Shown here piece after piece: positions 1-16,787 of a stretch of 64,000 bases of DNA (positions within the stretch are counted from its first letter, which is position 1; each line of letters opens with the position of its first letter). The translations under genes and the position numbers were made by a program. Source of the stretch: Verticillium longisporum. Lineage: Eukaryota; Ascomycota; Sordariomycetes; Glomerellales; Plectosphaerellaceae. The DNA lies in assembly GCA_019188255.1 (NCBI GenBank), contig JAETXT010000002.1, forward strand, positions 1,488,001 to 1,552,000, written 5' to 3'. The notes under the pieces are model-generated. The model searched no databases. It was given only the letters and a program-made list of their open reading frames with translations, and had not been told where the DNA came from.

Positions 1-1142
1 TCTCGGCGTGTAGCCGCCGCCGCCGAAGAGGATCATGGGAAGGCCAAACTTTTTGCAAAATTCGACGCAGGTACCGTGCCCTTGCACCTGGAGGTTGAAC
101 TTGCCAAGACGGTCGCCGGCGAGCGAGTCGGCGCCGCACTGCAGGGCGATGGCGCTGGGGCGGAACTTTTCGATACACTTGCCGATGACGTTCTCGAAGA
201 GCCATCCGTACTGCTCGTCCGTGATGCCATCGTTCAGCGGGACGTTGACTGAGTGGTGCGCGCCCGGGTTGTGCTCGTTCTTGGGGCCATTGTCGTCGAG
301 GGCGCCAGTGCCGGGGAAGAACGTGTCGGGCGCGTATTTGTGAAAGGAGACAGTCATGACCCTGTCGGTGGAGAAGAATGCTTCTTCGACGCCATCGCCG
401 TGATGTACGTCGATATCGATGTAGAGCACGCGGGGATAGCATCGGAGGAGCTGGAGGATGGCGACGACAATGTCGTTGATGTAACAGAAACCGGAGGCCT
501 CGGACTTTTGGCGTGGTGAAGCCCACCGCCCCAGGCTATTGCAATGTCAGATTGCTTCGAGCAGATCTTGCGTGCCGCGTCCAGGGAACACCCGCCCGAC
601 ATGGAGCAGTAGTCGTACAGGCCCTCGAACAAGGGACAGTCGGAGCCACCAAGGTTGAACATGAGCTCCGGCGTGGGGTTCTCAATATCTCGGGGCTGCG
701 CTTCAGGCATGACTGTTCCCAGAAAGTCGAGATAGTCCTTGGAATGAAAGCTGTTGAGCTCCTCAAAGGTTGCAGCCCTCGATGTGTAGTTGTCCATCGC
801 AAAATTCATGCCGTAGGAGAAGACCAAACTTTTCGACAAGGTCAGACGCCAGGGCTTCATCGGATGGGTCTGGCCGAAGTGATGCTTCTCCATCTCCGGA
901 TTGACGTGAAAGGAGACATTATACCCCTTTGGCCTCGTGACGCCCATTTCTTGTGCATACCGCTTGCATTTACCAAAGTATTTGGCATTGTCCTCATCGC
1001 TGGGCCGTCCAAGGGGGACGCTGTATTCCTCAACGATAGGATCCGTTCCTATTGTATGTGGGAGGTAATTTGGTTTCGAGCGGAACCTGTAAGGCGGTGT
1101 GACATTGGACATGATGGCAGCAAGGCGAGCGGCGCCTGTCAC
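1..1142 (-). CDS. hos2: Hos2-type class I histone deacetylase, 3' part outside window
   Basis: Zn-dependent lysine deacetylase of the RPD3/HOS2 class; Hos2 is the catalytic subunit of the Set3 complex and deacetylates H3/H4 in transcribed genes. The N-terminal part shows the Hos2 hallmark PKGYNVSFH...[16 protein letters not shown], rather than the Rpd3 version, then FNLGGSDCP and the catalytic GGGLHHAK. The frame breaks just after HHAK (T run at 505-508 on the plus strand). Adding one base restores [11 protein letters not shown], the metal-binding [22 protein letters not shown] and GGGGYTPR down to base 1, so this is one gene with a one-base loss, not a truncated protein. The C-terminal third is beyond the window. 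The start could be 1142 or the internal Met at 1112. It is head to head with the Yng2 gene. Confidence 0.92.
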
Positions 1143-2295
1143 CCAAACTGTCGAGGCTTACGTGCGGGCGAGCTGAGGTAGATGATGAGACAAGGTTAAG
1201 ATGTGGAACGTGCAGGAGGACGCGAGAACCTGAAGTCGTGATTTGTAAGAGGGAGGTTCAAGAGTCACCGCCAGCACAATGAGAAGTACGTTGATCAACT
1301 GGCTATACAGAGGCGCATCATCTGCCGAGCTGAGTCGCAAGTATCGTGACAACGTTGTGGTGTTGAAGATGTCGAAGACAAATCACCTACAGAGATCCAC
1401 GGATGCAGGCGCGGCAGGTACTTAGTTCGTGCGCTTAGGTACTTGGGTCCACTGGGTACATCTTCGTGGCTTCACGTACCTGGATCTTGCTGACTGTTGG
1501 TATGGTCTCCCGCTGCCCAGACATGGAAGAGGGCCCTGCAAAATCGGCGTGCCTTCCTAGTGGGTCGGATAACCTTGGAAGCAGGTCACTCTGAGAGCTC
1601 GTTACCCCTCAGCGGCGCGGGTTCCCAGGTATACGCATGTACCAATCGATTCAGGCTACCTGCTTCATAAGTCACTCGATGAACCCGTGCGACCAACCAT
1701 CTTGCTGTCATTGAGGGGCAAACTGGGGAGGCTGAAATTTCCCTTGTCACCTCTCGTCCTCGACCTCCAGTCTTTCCATCCTCACACGCCAGGCCCTGGC
1801 GACTACGACACATCTTCGCTTTCCCAACGCTCGTACCAAGAGAATCGTTCTACGAGAGCAAGCGCATCATAACACGTCGACTCTATTCCCAGCCTCCATA
1901 TTTTCTTACCATCACCACCCTTTCCCCCCTTTCCCACAGGTGAGCCAAGTCACAATTGTCACTTGCCATTTGCATAGGACGCTGGCCTCCCACCTCCACA
2001 TCTGCACACTACATCTTGCCTCTGGCGCGCCATCCCTGGTATCGTCCGCGTGCCCCATCACAATTCCCATCCTTCCCCTTACAGCCTCTTCTGTCGCCTC
2101 TCCTTGCCGCGTCTTCCAACCACCATCACTACCACTACCGCACTTATCCAGTCTGCTTCTTCTGCATCCCGTCCACGTCGCTCTCCCTGGCCCAGCGAGG
2201 ATTCCCCGCGCCCATCTGCTGCCACCCATCGAGCCTGCTTCTCGCGTCGCATCTGCTTCCACTGAACATCGGGGCGCAGCCCCTCCGTTAACTCG
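1143..2295. promoter_or_regulatory. Divergent promoter region between hos2 and yng2
   Basis: About 1.15 kb without a convincing gene between two divergently transcribed chromatin genes. The half next to yng2 (about 1900-2295) is pyrimidine-rich, as in many fungal 5' leaders. Partial TACCTAGGTA-like words lie at about 1430-1445. No TATA box or operator can be assigned with confidence. Confidence 0.5.
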
Positions 2296-3624
2296 ATGCC
2301 TAGAGACGATCTGTCGATCGACTGGGTCAGGAAGATGCCGGCGGCCGAGGCCCTCGACCCAGCTATCGTCCTCGATGACTGGATCAACCGCGTCCAGAAC
2401 CTCCCCGAGGAGATCCGCTTTATGCAAGACGAGATTGCCGACAAGGACAGGCAATACCAGGAATGCGTCAAGCTTGTTGACGACCGTGACGGCAAGATAC
2501 AAAAATGGATCAAGGCTCAAGGCAGCCATGAGGTCAACCCGAAGGAGGAAGGCTTGAGATCGCAAATCCGCGATAACTTTGCGCGCGCAGACAGGCTGGC
2601 AACCGAAAAGATCAACTTGACGCAGCGACTACAGGCCAACATGGACAAACATCTACGAAATCTTGACCAGCACATCAAGCTACTCTACGATCGCGCCGAG
2701 CCTGGCTTCAACGACCCCGACGAATGCCCCTCTCTTCTGAGACCGAGTGCTGCAAACCACTCTGCGCCGTCCGCGCGTGCCGTCAACCCCAGCAGCCACC
2801 CCTCCGCGACCGCTGCCGTGAATGCCACGCCTCTTGGGCCTTTAGTCAACACCACCACCCCGACCGCCGCACGCGCAACCAACCCTCAAGTCCGAACCGC
2901 CCAGGCACAACAACATGCGGCTTCCGCCCCAGCAACGCCGGCTGCGAGTATGATTCTCAATCGACAGGCGCGCGAGACCTCCGCCGGCCCGGGAAGTGGG
3001 GCACCGAAACGTGGACCTCGAGCCAATTCTGGACTGGGCAATCTACCTTCAGCGTCCAGCGCACTAGCCAGACACTCGTCCTTAGGCCCCGGGACTCCGA
3101 AGGGCTCTGCGGGACCAGGGACGGCCGCCGTTACTGTTCGTGCCGGCAGCGCTGGTCCCCGGTCCGCCTCTCAAAAAGCGCTGAGCGTGTCAGGCCTAGG
3201 CCGCAAGGGCACTCCGAACGGAGTCAATCGTAAAAAGGCACCGAAGTCGTCACTGTCACGTGTGAAAAAGTCCGGCAACAGAAACTCGCCGGCGTCCACG
3301 GCAGACAGTGAGTTGTCGGAAGCGGAGAGTGCAAGCATGGACGATGGCGATGAGCGGCGACTGGACCGAGCCAGCGGCACACCCAACCGAGAAGGCAAAG
3401 ATGGAGATGGCGACGAGAGCATGGGCGAGGCGGACGACGATGATGCTGGAGATGACAAGAAATACTGCACATGCCAGAATGTTAGTTTTGGCGACATGGT
3501 GGCTTGCGACAACGACGACTGTCCATATGAGTGGTTCCATTGGTCCTGCGTTGGTCTCAAGAGCGAACCCAACGGGACCTGGTATTGTCCAGTTTGTACG
3601 GAGAAGATGGGCAAGAAGAAGTGA
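2296..3624 (+). CDS. yng2: ING-family PHD protein, Yng2-like NuA4 subunit
   Basis: Intronless 442-residue ORF. Residues 1-130 are the ING N-terminal helical domain, with the Yng2-type opening [15 protein letters not shown], then [16 protein letters not shown] and [22 protein letters not shown]; Pho23-type ING proteins open differently. Residues about 140-380 are a low-complexity Ser/Pro/Ala/Thr linker ending in an acidic patch. Residues about 388-436 are a PHD finger with the C4HC3 ligands ([27 protein letters not shown]), which in this family reads H3K4me3. Yng2 is a subunit of the NuA4 histone acetyltransferase in the nucleus. It shares a promoter region with a histone deacetylase of opposite activity. 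Frame and length look intact. Confidence 0.93.
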   Translation: MPRDDLSIDWVRKMPAAEALDPAIVLDDWINRVQNLPEEIRFMQDEIADKDRQYQECVKLVDDRDGKIQKWIKAQGSHEVNPKEEGLRSQIRDNFARADRLATEKINLTQRLQANMDKHLRNLDQHIKLLYDRAEPGFNDPDECPSLLRPSAANHSAPSARAVNPSSHPSATAAVNATPLGPLVNTTTPTAARATNPQVRTAQAQQHAASAPATPAASMILNRQARETSAGPGSGAPKRGPRANSGLGNLPSASSALARHSSLGPGTPKGSAGPGTAAVTVRAGSAGPRSASQKALSVSGLGRKGTPNGVNRKKAPKSSLSRVKKSGNRNSPASTADSELSEAESASMDDGDERRLDRASGTPNREGKDGDGDESMGEADDDDAGDDKKYCTCQNVSFGDMVACDNDDCPYEWFHWSCVGLKSEPNGTWYCPVCTEKMGKKK

Positions 3625-5435
3625 TTACACGGCACAGGCTCAACCAACCATACGGGGAATGGCGTTTTTGACTTGATAAATGATACCCAAGGGAGTCTGT
3701 GTGCAAGGTTGACGGAAGCTTTCAAAAAAACCAATAGCGTAACTTGAATCGTACTGTGCAAAAATTAGTGAGCTCACAAAGTGGCGTCCTTGATCAGTGA
3801 TATATGCGCTACGCACGCCAGCTGAGTGTCTCAATTCTGTCAGCACATCGGCACGACGAACGGTAAGCATAGTATGGATGATCACAATCCGAGTTTTGCA
3901 GTGACATTGCGGCCTTTATAAAAACCACAACGCACCGAACCCAAAAGAGTCAAACGCAATGGCACATGGGGGAGATGGCGAGACGTCATTCGACCAAAAA
4001 AAGCTCTCCCATATGACAGCACCAATTCTAGACCCAGTGACCCGCCACTCGTGATAAGACAGCCGAAGCAGCCAATCTGGACTGTAGCACCTGGAACGGG
4101 TCAGCAAATTGCGCGAGGGATGAGGCGTGGCCATAGCTTTCGCCCGGATCTCTTCTTGTCACTAGCTTCCAGACGACACGGGAAAGGGGGGGGGGGATGT
4201 GGTCTTGGTAGGGAAAATCACGAAAAGGCCGCCTCTCGTTTCGTTTCTCGTTTCTCGTGTTGAAGGGGGGGCCCATTTCAGCGGAAGCGAGAGTGTGACG
4301 AGATATATTCGGAAAATTCAGGGTGGGCTGTTGCAGACACGGCCGGAACGGTGTCCTTCCTGAGCTGTCGGGACAGACCATCGGATTTGAGCGATGGACG
4401 AAAGGCTGATGGAGGGCAGCGGGGGCAATGGAGGGGGAATTTCTCGCTCTTGTTGGGCGGTTGGGCGGCAAATGGGTGGGAAGGTGGGGGTAGAGTAGGA
4501 CATGGGAAGGGGGGCGAGAGCTGCAGCCTGGCAGCGCCACCATATGTTTACGGCACCTGTTGAATGCTCAGCGAGGACGCCAGTCTTGCATGGAGGAGAG
4601 GCATTATTATGGTGATTTTTTTTCCCTCTCTCGTTGTTTCTCCTTAGAACCCCGTAGCCGCGCAGCAGGTGGGACCGCGGAATCTCGATGGAGGCGGGGG
4701 GTGGAGGCCCTGGAGGGCCCAGAGCAGCGTGGATGTAGGAAATTGGACATTGGCAAGGCAGTTCCAGTTCCCACAGTGATAGAGGATCTGTCTGATCCAT
4801 GCTGCCAGGTAGAATAGTTGCTTGACCAAGGAAGTCGGTGCCTCCTGAGCTTCCCTGCTGCTAGGTTGTCCAGCTTGTGATAAAACATAAAACTACCCGG
4901 CCTACCCCCCTATGCTGTTGGAGCTGTCACCCCCTTTCCCATTTTCTTCCTGGTTCACACATCAATCGTTCCTACGTACGTTTGCACAGCTCGCAAACCA
5001 CCAGTCAAGCCAAGGTAAGCCATGATCAGACCCATCTTTCCTGTGGAGGGCTCCGCCGATCGCGCTCTGAAGACAGTCTGTGATGCGGACTGCCTTACCT
5101 GCCTGCCAATGGGCCGCGGAGCAAGTTCCTACGAACTGTGAGCGGCGGACAGGCTCGGGGGCAAGCGTCAGGATGCAGATGGCAGAAGCATGTTGCCCGT
5201 ACTCGTTGTTCCTCCCAAGCTTACCACGTCCAATTACGTCAGGCACAGGCAGCCCAGCACAACTAAGGACTCGAGCTTGCGAACCCCGCCATCCCTCCTA
5301 CTTTCTCCCCCAATTCCTCTCAACCTCAACGAGACTTCGTATTTCTGGCCCCGTCACTTTGCTCGCCAGGCTCTTCGTCCATCACAGTTCCCCAGACGGT
5401 TCGTTTCAACGATATATACGGCACATCCTTGAAAA
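3625..5435. other. Intergenic region with low-complexity tracts
   Basis: About 1.8 kb between yng2 and the UGPase gene. The short open frames on both strands have no recognisable domains. It holds a run of 11 G at 4186-4196 and purine-rich stretches (about 4180-4540). The last 200 bases before 5436 are pyrimidine-rich and contain a GATATATAC word near 5411 that could be a TATA-like element or leader sequence of the UGPase gene. Confidence 0.5.
4186..4196. repeat. G homopolymer of 11
   Basis: Uninterrupted run of 11 G in the yng2-ugp1 intergenic region; its length is unreliable given the homopolymer losses in this sequence. Confidence 0.8.
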
Positions 5436-7417
<1,982 letters not shown>

Positions 7418-8164
7418 AATGTTTGTTTTCACCTTTGAGTTTGCTTTTCGATCGGGGACAATTACACAGGTCGGACTTTTGGCTTGGCTTGCTACTCTTG
7501 TGGACGGTTGACAGGTTCCCGTGTGGGTTCTCACGTGCATCTGTTTGTGGAGAGCTTGGTCACCATAATGCAGACATTACTTGGCATTTAATAGGCAAAA
7601 CGCAGCGTCATTTGGAACTTCACATGTGGTCCGATTGCATTTAATGACAAGTTGACGTTTCTTTGCATGTCGTACAATTACCAGCTTGGCCGTTCACTCA
7701 CCGGGGCTGCCAAGCATCGTGACGGAGAGTAGGGGAGCCGAGATGTGTTCGGCTTCTGCTCCGATGTTGCACGTGGTCAGCCGGATCGGGTGAGACCGAT
7801 AAGTCTCGCGCTTCACCGACATACCTCCTTTCTGAACCCGGTCGCAGCACGCACCCGGTCGGGCCAGCCTTGACAAGGAATGCAACGACCAAATTCAGCA
7901 TTTGATTGCCTCAATTTAACATGTCAAAATGGGCAGTTGATGCACATAATTTAACATTCATCTTAAATCCACTTCACTGCAACATCCTTCGACTTCGACC
8001 TGTGTAATCACGTCGCTGGACCAGCCAATCTCATCTAGCACGACATTGATTCATTCTTGCAGAGGTCGCTAGTAGTTCACCTGGCCCCTGTATGGTTGCA
8101 TACTGCTGGAGTCGACCGACACCGCATCACCAAGAACTCTCCGAGGCGACGAGGCAACACTTGA
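7418..8164. other. Intergenic region
   Basis: About 750 bases between the UGPase stop and the DUF3605 start, both genes on the plus strand. It should hold the UGPase 3' UTR and the promoter of the next gene. No ORF with recognisable features and no tRNA-like structure was seen. Confidence 0.5.
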
Positions 8165-8942
8165 ATGTCCACCATGCCTCAGCTACGCTCCAACGGCCCA
8201 ATTCTTGTCACCGAATCGCCATTACCATTTTGGCAAGTCAACGTCGAGCCCAACGCGAGAACAGAAGAATGCCCGGCAGCGCTGCTCAAACTTGATGATA
8301 AAGACATTGGCATCCTGAGCACGCCCGATGCCGATTACCAAGCGCAATCATGGGCCGAGGTGTGGCACCTGACGGCGACGAACCACCTCGAGCACTTCCG
8401 TCGTGTGCCGTCCGATTTACGCCAGTACCGGGTCTTCATCTACGATCTGAAGCAAGAACACGGCAGCGTGATGAACTTTGTCCTGAAGTACAGGTTGGGC
8501 TGGCAGGCACCCATTATACCAAGAGGCAGACCATTTGAGTATGGAGAGGACCTTAAAGTGCTGCACAACGACTGGCCGTATGGAATTGACCAACGGATCA
8601 AGCACTTGATCGTGTGGACAAAGTTTGACTTGGAAGAGGATCCAGAGACGGGCGACTTGAGCGATGAGACGAGGAGAAAAGTCGACGGGTACGTGAATGA
8701 AGCGTTTCGCGCTCATATGCCAGAGGATACGGTAAGTCTTCCTTCGCTGTGGGCACTGGCACAAAGGGCGGCATGCTAATGTTTGTGGCGCATAGGTCAT
8801 TTGGTTCCGCAATTGGAGTAGTCTCAAATCCATCCACGCAGTCGAGCATTTTCACGTCATGCTCTTTGACCCGCCGGAAGGCTTCGTCCAGCAAGTCACC
8901 GGTGGCGACATCCCGTTGTCTGTTCTTGCGAGACAGCGGTAG
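8165..8942 (+). CDS. DUF3605 protein (N-acetylglucosamine-induced protein 1-like)
   Basis: Two exons, 8165-8731 and 8796-8942, joined in phase through a GTAAGT donor and CATAG acceptor, giving a 237-residue soluble protein without signal peptide or membrane segment. The sequence has the DUF3605 pattern: [29 protein letters not shown], then [13 protein letters not shown] near the middle and a C-terminal [23 protein letters not shown]. Yeast and Candida relatives are named after induction by N-acetylglucosamine, but the biochemical activity is unknown, so no function is assigned. The second exon matters: without it the conserved WFRNW...EHFHV end is lost. Its stop lies 18 bases from that of the convergent FolB gene. 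Confidence 0.85.
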
Positions 8943-8960
8943 GAAGGGAAATGGTGTGGA

Positions 8961-9901
8961 TTAGAGCTCGTTGCAGCTGACCCTATATTCCACGCGAGAA
9001 GCCTGGGCCATGGGGATGGCAGTTGGCTTTTCGAGGCCGATCTTTAGCTGCCAGCACTTTTCTGGAGCGGGGTTACACGCCGACGAAGATAGGTGCTTGA
9101 AGAGGTGTGCGGCGAGAGTGGCGGCGAGAGCCTCAAGAGTCTCAAACGAAGACTCTTCCATAGTCTGTAAGATTGTTCAGTGTTGTATCTACCTCAAAAA
9201 GGGCCAGGTAGAGGAGTTACCTTGACAATGACGGCTTCAATACCCGGGTATAAATCAGCCTGGCACCCAAACTCGTCAAGGTCCGTGTCAGCCACGAAGA
9301 ATTGCCTGGCCGTTCGCTCGATGTCGTTCACCCCTATCAAGGTAGGGACGCGAAGTCGGTGAAATGACAGACAGCAGGCTTTTGAGGCAGTTTCCTCTGA
9401 ACCATCCGGGTAGGCGATCGAGTGAGTGAGACTCACGCCCTCACCGAGCAGAGAGGCCTTGGGGAGGGTTAGAGTCAGACTGGCGTACCGCACCTTGGCG
9501 GGGTCACGCAATATCCTTCGTGGCGGGTTGGCATCCGAGCTTTCGCCAGGATAGACGACATCATTCCCTAAGTGTTCGACAAGGTCGTTGATGGTGATGC
9601 GGCTCGCCCCTTCGCTGTGGGCTCCCAGGCGGCCAAGGCTTGCCAGGACAGCTTTGGCCAAGAGCCCATAGTGAACAGTATCCTCGCTGACAGTGTCGCT
9701 GCTGGCGGCAACATGGAAGGGCTTGGCCAGGGAAACCTCGGCGGTGACTAGAGCTGGTTGATCTTTGCCGGCCCGCCCCCAAGCGTCGGTGCCAGCCCGA
9801 ATGACGGTTTGGAGGCTGCGGACGTGAATGGCTGCATATGGCTCGCCTGTCAGGATTCGGACCTCCCACGAGGAACGCAAGCGACTGGTGGAAAACGCCA
9901 T
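8961..9901 (-). CDS. Stand-alone tandem FolB (dihydroneopterin aldolase-like) protein
   Basis: Two exons, 9901-9221 and 9164-8961 (minus strand), give 294 residues. Each half resembles a FolB/dihydroneopterin aldolase fold. The first half has the typical DTVHYGLLAKAV segment (compare DTVDYA in FolB). The second half starts near SLTLTLPKASLLG, contains VPTLIGVNDIERTARQ and ends in ESSFETLEALAATLAAHL, where FolB enzymes have a helix. In fungal folate synthesis these domains normally open the trifunctional Fol1 protein. Here they stand alone, without the HPPK and DHPS domains. The activity could be the retro-aldol reaction of dihydroneopterin or another pterin reaction. I could not confirm the conserved catalytic Glu and Lys by eye. 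The gene is head to head with the aminopeptidase. Confidence 0.75.
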
Positions 9902-10718
9902 CCTGCCAAATAGAGAGCTTCTGGGGCCAGATCCTGGCAGTTTTGAACAGCTTCGGTAGGAGATGAGTGTTCTTCTGCCGTATATCGGCTGTGCGAAAAA
10001 GAGACTGACTGAAGCCGCACAAATACGAATGGTGACCGATGCTGTACGATGGCACGGCGGCCAGGGGCGGGCCAGAGTGGGCCCGGGGACAATCTGGGTG
10101 AAATCGGCAGCCTAAGGCAGCGCCAGGGTCGGATTTTTGCGCTGAAAGAATGAGCAGACAGGAGCTTCCCTCAACGGTGCATTCAGGACCCCCGAAAGCT
10201 AGTAACCTGCCGAGTACCTCCCAGCCCTGGACAGGTGCATGTTTGCTTGCTTGCAGCTGCTGTTGCCCCTCCTTTTGAAACCACCCCTGCCCCCCCGACC
10301 CCTCGGCCCCCTGCCACTCTGCAGCTCTGCCCCTCAACCCCCCGCCTTCGCGCCTGGCCGACTGCCAGCTACAGCCATAGTCTCCTCGTGTTCTTGCCCC
10401 TCGTTCTTGTCCCTCCTTCCCAATGTCCATATATCTACGGTCTTCTCGCCCAGTCGGGACAGTCTTACGACGTATATACTCTTCTCCCAAGCAGCCAATC
10501 TCACCTCAGATGTAAGCTTCCGAGCTTGAACCTTGCCCCTCTTCACAGGTCGATAAAAAGCTGACTCAATTGCTTTCCGCGCAGCTTCTCCCTGAGTCGA
10601 TACTCTAGCTCCATCCCTTCCCGAACGAACCCTCCAGATTCCCCACCAGCACGCAACCCCCCCCCGCCAAAACCCACTCCCCAGTCTGCCCGCGAACCAG
10701 AGCTCCTACAAGCGCAAC
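9902..10718. promoter_or_regulatory. Divergent promoter region, FolB protein / M1 aminopeptidase
   Basis: About 820 bases between divergently transcribed genes. The right half (about 10250-10700) is a strong pyrimidine tract with C and CT runs on the plus strand, typical of a fungal promoter and leader of an actively transcribed gene. The open frames inside it are low-complexity and not credible genes. Confidence 0.45.
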
Positions 10719-13408
10719 ATGTGCCGCTTCGCTGATGCCGATGGCACTTCCACGACCCAGGCCCCGACCGACCGCGGTCTGTTGCCTACCAACATTGTTC
10801 CTCGTCACTACGACGTGACGCTGGAGCCGAACTTTGAGACGTTCCGATTTGACGGTCTTGTTAAGATTGATGTGGACTTCGCCGAAGACTCCAGCAGCAT
10901 CACTCTGCACGCCCTCGACATCGATATTAAGCATGCTGCGGTGGTCTTGGACGGACAGGCGACGACCCTGAGTGGCGCGGACATAAGTCACAATGAGGAC
11001 AGGCAGACCAGCACGTTTGACCTCAAGAAGACTGTGTCTAAGGGCACGAAAGGCCAGATCGAAATCAAGTTTGAGGGTGAATTGAATGACAAGATGGCCG
11101 GTTTCTATCGTTCCACCTACAAGAAGGCCGACGGCTCCACGGGCATTATCGCAACTAGCCAGATGGAGGCCACCGACTGTCGCCGAGCGTTCCCCTGCTT
11201 CGACGAGCCTGCCCTCAAGGCCGGATTTACCGTCACGCTGATTGCCGACAAGAACCTCACCTGCCTCTCTAACATGGACGTGGCCGAGGAGACGGATGCC
11301 CACAATGGCAAGAAGGCAGTCAAGTTCAACAAATCGCCCCTGATGTCCACCTACCTCATCGCCTTCATCGTTGGCGAGCTGAACTATATCGAGACGACAG
11401 CCTTCAGGGTGCCCATTCGGGTCTACGCGCCGCCATCCGAGGACATTGAGCATGGTCGCTATGCCCTTGACATTGCTGCCAAGGGTCTGGAGTTCTACGA
11501 GAAGGAATTCGGAATCGAGTATCCGCTGCCTAAGCTCGATCAAGTTGCCATGCCTGACTTCGCGGCGGGCGCCATGGAGAACTGGGGTCTCATCACCTAC
11601 CGCACTGTTGAAGTCCTGTTCAACGACAAAACCAGCGGTGCCGTGGTCAAGGAGCGAGTGTCTTCGGTCATTCTGCACGAGCTGGCGCACCAGTGGTTCG
11701 GTAACCTGGTGACGATGAAGGAATGGCAGTCTCTCTGGCTGAACGAGGGCTGGGCCGAGTTTGGTGCTCGCTACTCCCTCAATGCCCTTCACCCTGAGTG
11801 GAAGCTCAAAGAATCCTTCGTATCCGAGGATCTGCAGTCGGCTTTGTCGCTCGATGGTCTCCGTAGCAGCCACCCTATCGAAGTACCAGTCAGCCGCCCA
11901 GAGGAGATCAACCAGATCTTCGACAGCATCAGCTACGCCAAGGGCTCTTGCGTTGTCCACATGCTGTCTGATTACCTCGGCGAGGAGGTCTTCATGGAGG
12001 GCGTGCGCAAATATCTGAAGCGTCACATGTATGGCAACGCCAGCACAGAGCAGCTGTGGGAGGCCCTGAGTGAGGTGAGCGGCAAGGATGTTGCTACCAT
12101 CATGGGCCCCTGGACCAGGCATGTCGGTTACCCTGTTGTATCAGTCACCGAGAACGGAAGTGACGTTCGTCTTGAGCAACACCGATTCCTCACGACTGGC
12201 GATGTCAAGCCTGAGGATGATCAGGTCCTCTACCCTGTGTTCCTCAACCTTCGCACCAAAGACGGCGTGGATGGCGAGCTGACCTTGAAGAGCCGGGACT
12301 CGAGCTTCAAGCTCGGCGAGGCTGGCGAGTTCTTCAAGATCAACGCCAACTCCGCCGGTTTCTACCGCACGCAATACACCAGCGAGCGCCTCGAAAAGCT
12401 CGGCAACGCCGCCGACAAGTTGACGGTTCAGGACAGTGTCGGACTCGTCGCTGTTGCCAGCGCTCTAGCTTCTTTGGGATACCAAAAGACCTCAGCCAGC
12501 CTCGGCCTCTTCCGCTCCTTGGGCAGCGCTGGCGTGTCTGAGGTCCTAGTCTAGGTTCAGATCCTTTCGTGCCTGGGCTCAATCCGCATGGCATGGATCG
12601 AGGATCAGCACATTGTGGATGCCATTATGAAGTTTCAGCAAGAGATCACATCTCCGCTCGTAGACAAGCTTGGATGGGAGTTCTCCTCGACTGATGGCCA
12701 CGTTGAGCAGCAGTTCAAGGCGCTGGTTTTCGGCGCCGCGGGCATGAGCGGCAACAAGCAAGTCATTGCGGCTGCACAGGACATGTTCAAGAAGTTCATG
12801 GATGAGGGAGATCGATCGGCTATCCACCCCAACATCCGCGGTAGCGTTTTCTCCCTCAACCTGAAATACGGTGGCGAGAAGGAGGTAAGTCTTTGGACAC
12901 CAATGCAGCCAATTCTGAGTTGCTGTGCTAACAAATCGCCCTCCCCTAGTACAATGATGTTCTCGACTTCTATATGCACAAGGCCAAGAGCAGCGATGAA
13001 CGCAACTCTGCTTTGCGCACACTCGGCCAGTCGCGCAAGATGGTGCAGCAGACGCTTGATCTCTTGCTTAGCGGCAAGATCCGAGACCAGGACGTGTATC
13101 TGCCCATCGGCGGCCTGAGAGCTAGTCGCGAGGGCATTGAGGGGCTCTTTGAGTGGATGCAGAAGAACTGGGACGCCATCTCGGCCAAGTTCCCGGCATC
13201 ATCGCCAATGATTGGCAACGTGGTGGCCTACTGCGTCGGCGGTCTGAGCACGCAGGCGCAGCTCGACCAAGTGACTGCATTCTTCGGAAACAAGGGCACG
13301 ACCGGCTTCGACCGGTCTCTGGCGCAGGCGACGGACTCGATCAAGGCGAAGATGTCGTGGAAGGCTCGGGACACGGACGACGTGAGACAGTGGTTGGATT
13401 CGCAGTAA
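10719..13408 (+). CDS. M1 family zinc aminopeptidase (Ape2/Aap1-like)
   Basis: Removes N-terminal residues from peptides; gluzincin fold, probably cytosolic since no signal peptide is seen. Exons 10719-12884 and 12950-13408 give 874 codons. Motifs in order are the substrate-binding GAMENWG, the zinc site HELAHQW (His320, His324) with the third ligand in LWLNEGW (Glu343), then the ERAP1-like C-terminal half. Codon 612 (12552-12554) is TAG where relatives have Trp. The frame stays open on both sides and continues with family sequence (LGSIRMAWIEDQ). So either a one-base consensus error or a real nonsense mutation splits the gene. The region NEGWAEF departs from the usual NEGFATW, but this varies between paralogs. 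Confidence 0.9.
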
Positions 13409-16121
<2,713 letters not shown>

Positions 16122-16787
16122 ATCATGCTGGACCAGACAGCGGGTATAATCGGGGCGAACCCTGCAGGAAAGGTTCCCCCTACGGCGTGTGAAGGATGAA
16201 ACGCCTATTCATGATGATGACCCAGGGACTGAACTCTGAAAAAAGAATAATTAGCCTAGTCAATCGAGGACCAAATGACCCGCAAAGTACGAATGACACG
16301 ATGCAGTTCTTGTGAGCATGACGGTGATGATGATGAAGCCCAAACATGTGGTTGGTCCTGCCCAGTTGGACGCAGCTCAGCATGAGTCCTCATAGGTGCA
16401 TATCCTCCTAAACCCCACACAAAGACTAGCGGGCGATTCAGGGATGGCACGCACCGCAGCGAAACCCAAAACCTGGAATCTCACCTTGTCAATCTTGAAT
16501 TCACAACAAGGCGAGGTTCGCGAACAAAGCGCAGAGCACTGGGTCTCTTCTCTTCATACATTTCTTCCCTTCTCATGATATCCTTTTTTGAATAACGACC
16601 ACTTGTTTTCCCTACTTCTCTAGCCTCGGTAGTAACCATCCTGGCACCTTCAGCCTGGATCTGGCCCCACGGCCTCACCTTAGCTTCATCTCACCCGCGT
16701 CAGCACACCTAGAACTTGCCCCCAGTTTGCTGCTGCACAGCACGTCATCGGCTACGCTGCATACCTACCTCCGCGGCCCGGCAAGCA
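16122..16787. other. Intergenic region
   Basis: About 670 bases between enolase and the channel gene, both on the plus strand. It should contain the enolase 3' UTR and the channel promoter. No ORF with recognisable features was found. Confidence 0.5.

Noticed and set aside
10605..12122. 505-codon minus-strand open frame
   Set aside because: Antisense of the M1 aminopeptidase; low-complexity composition, no domain, produced by GC-rich codon bias.
12588..13118. Separate gene in the 3' part of the aminopeptidase
   Set aside because: Same frame as the upstream part and continues the family sequence; it is the C-terminal half after a nonsense codon.
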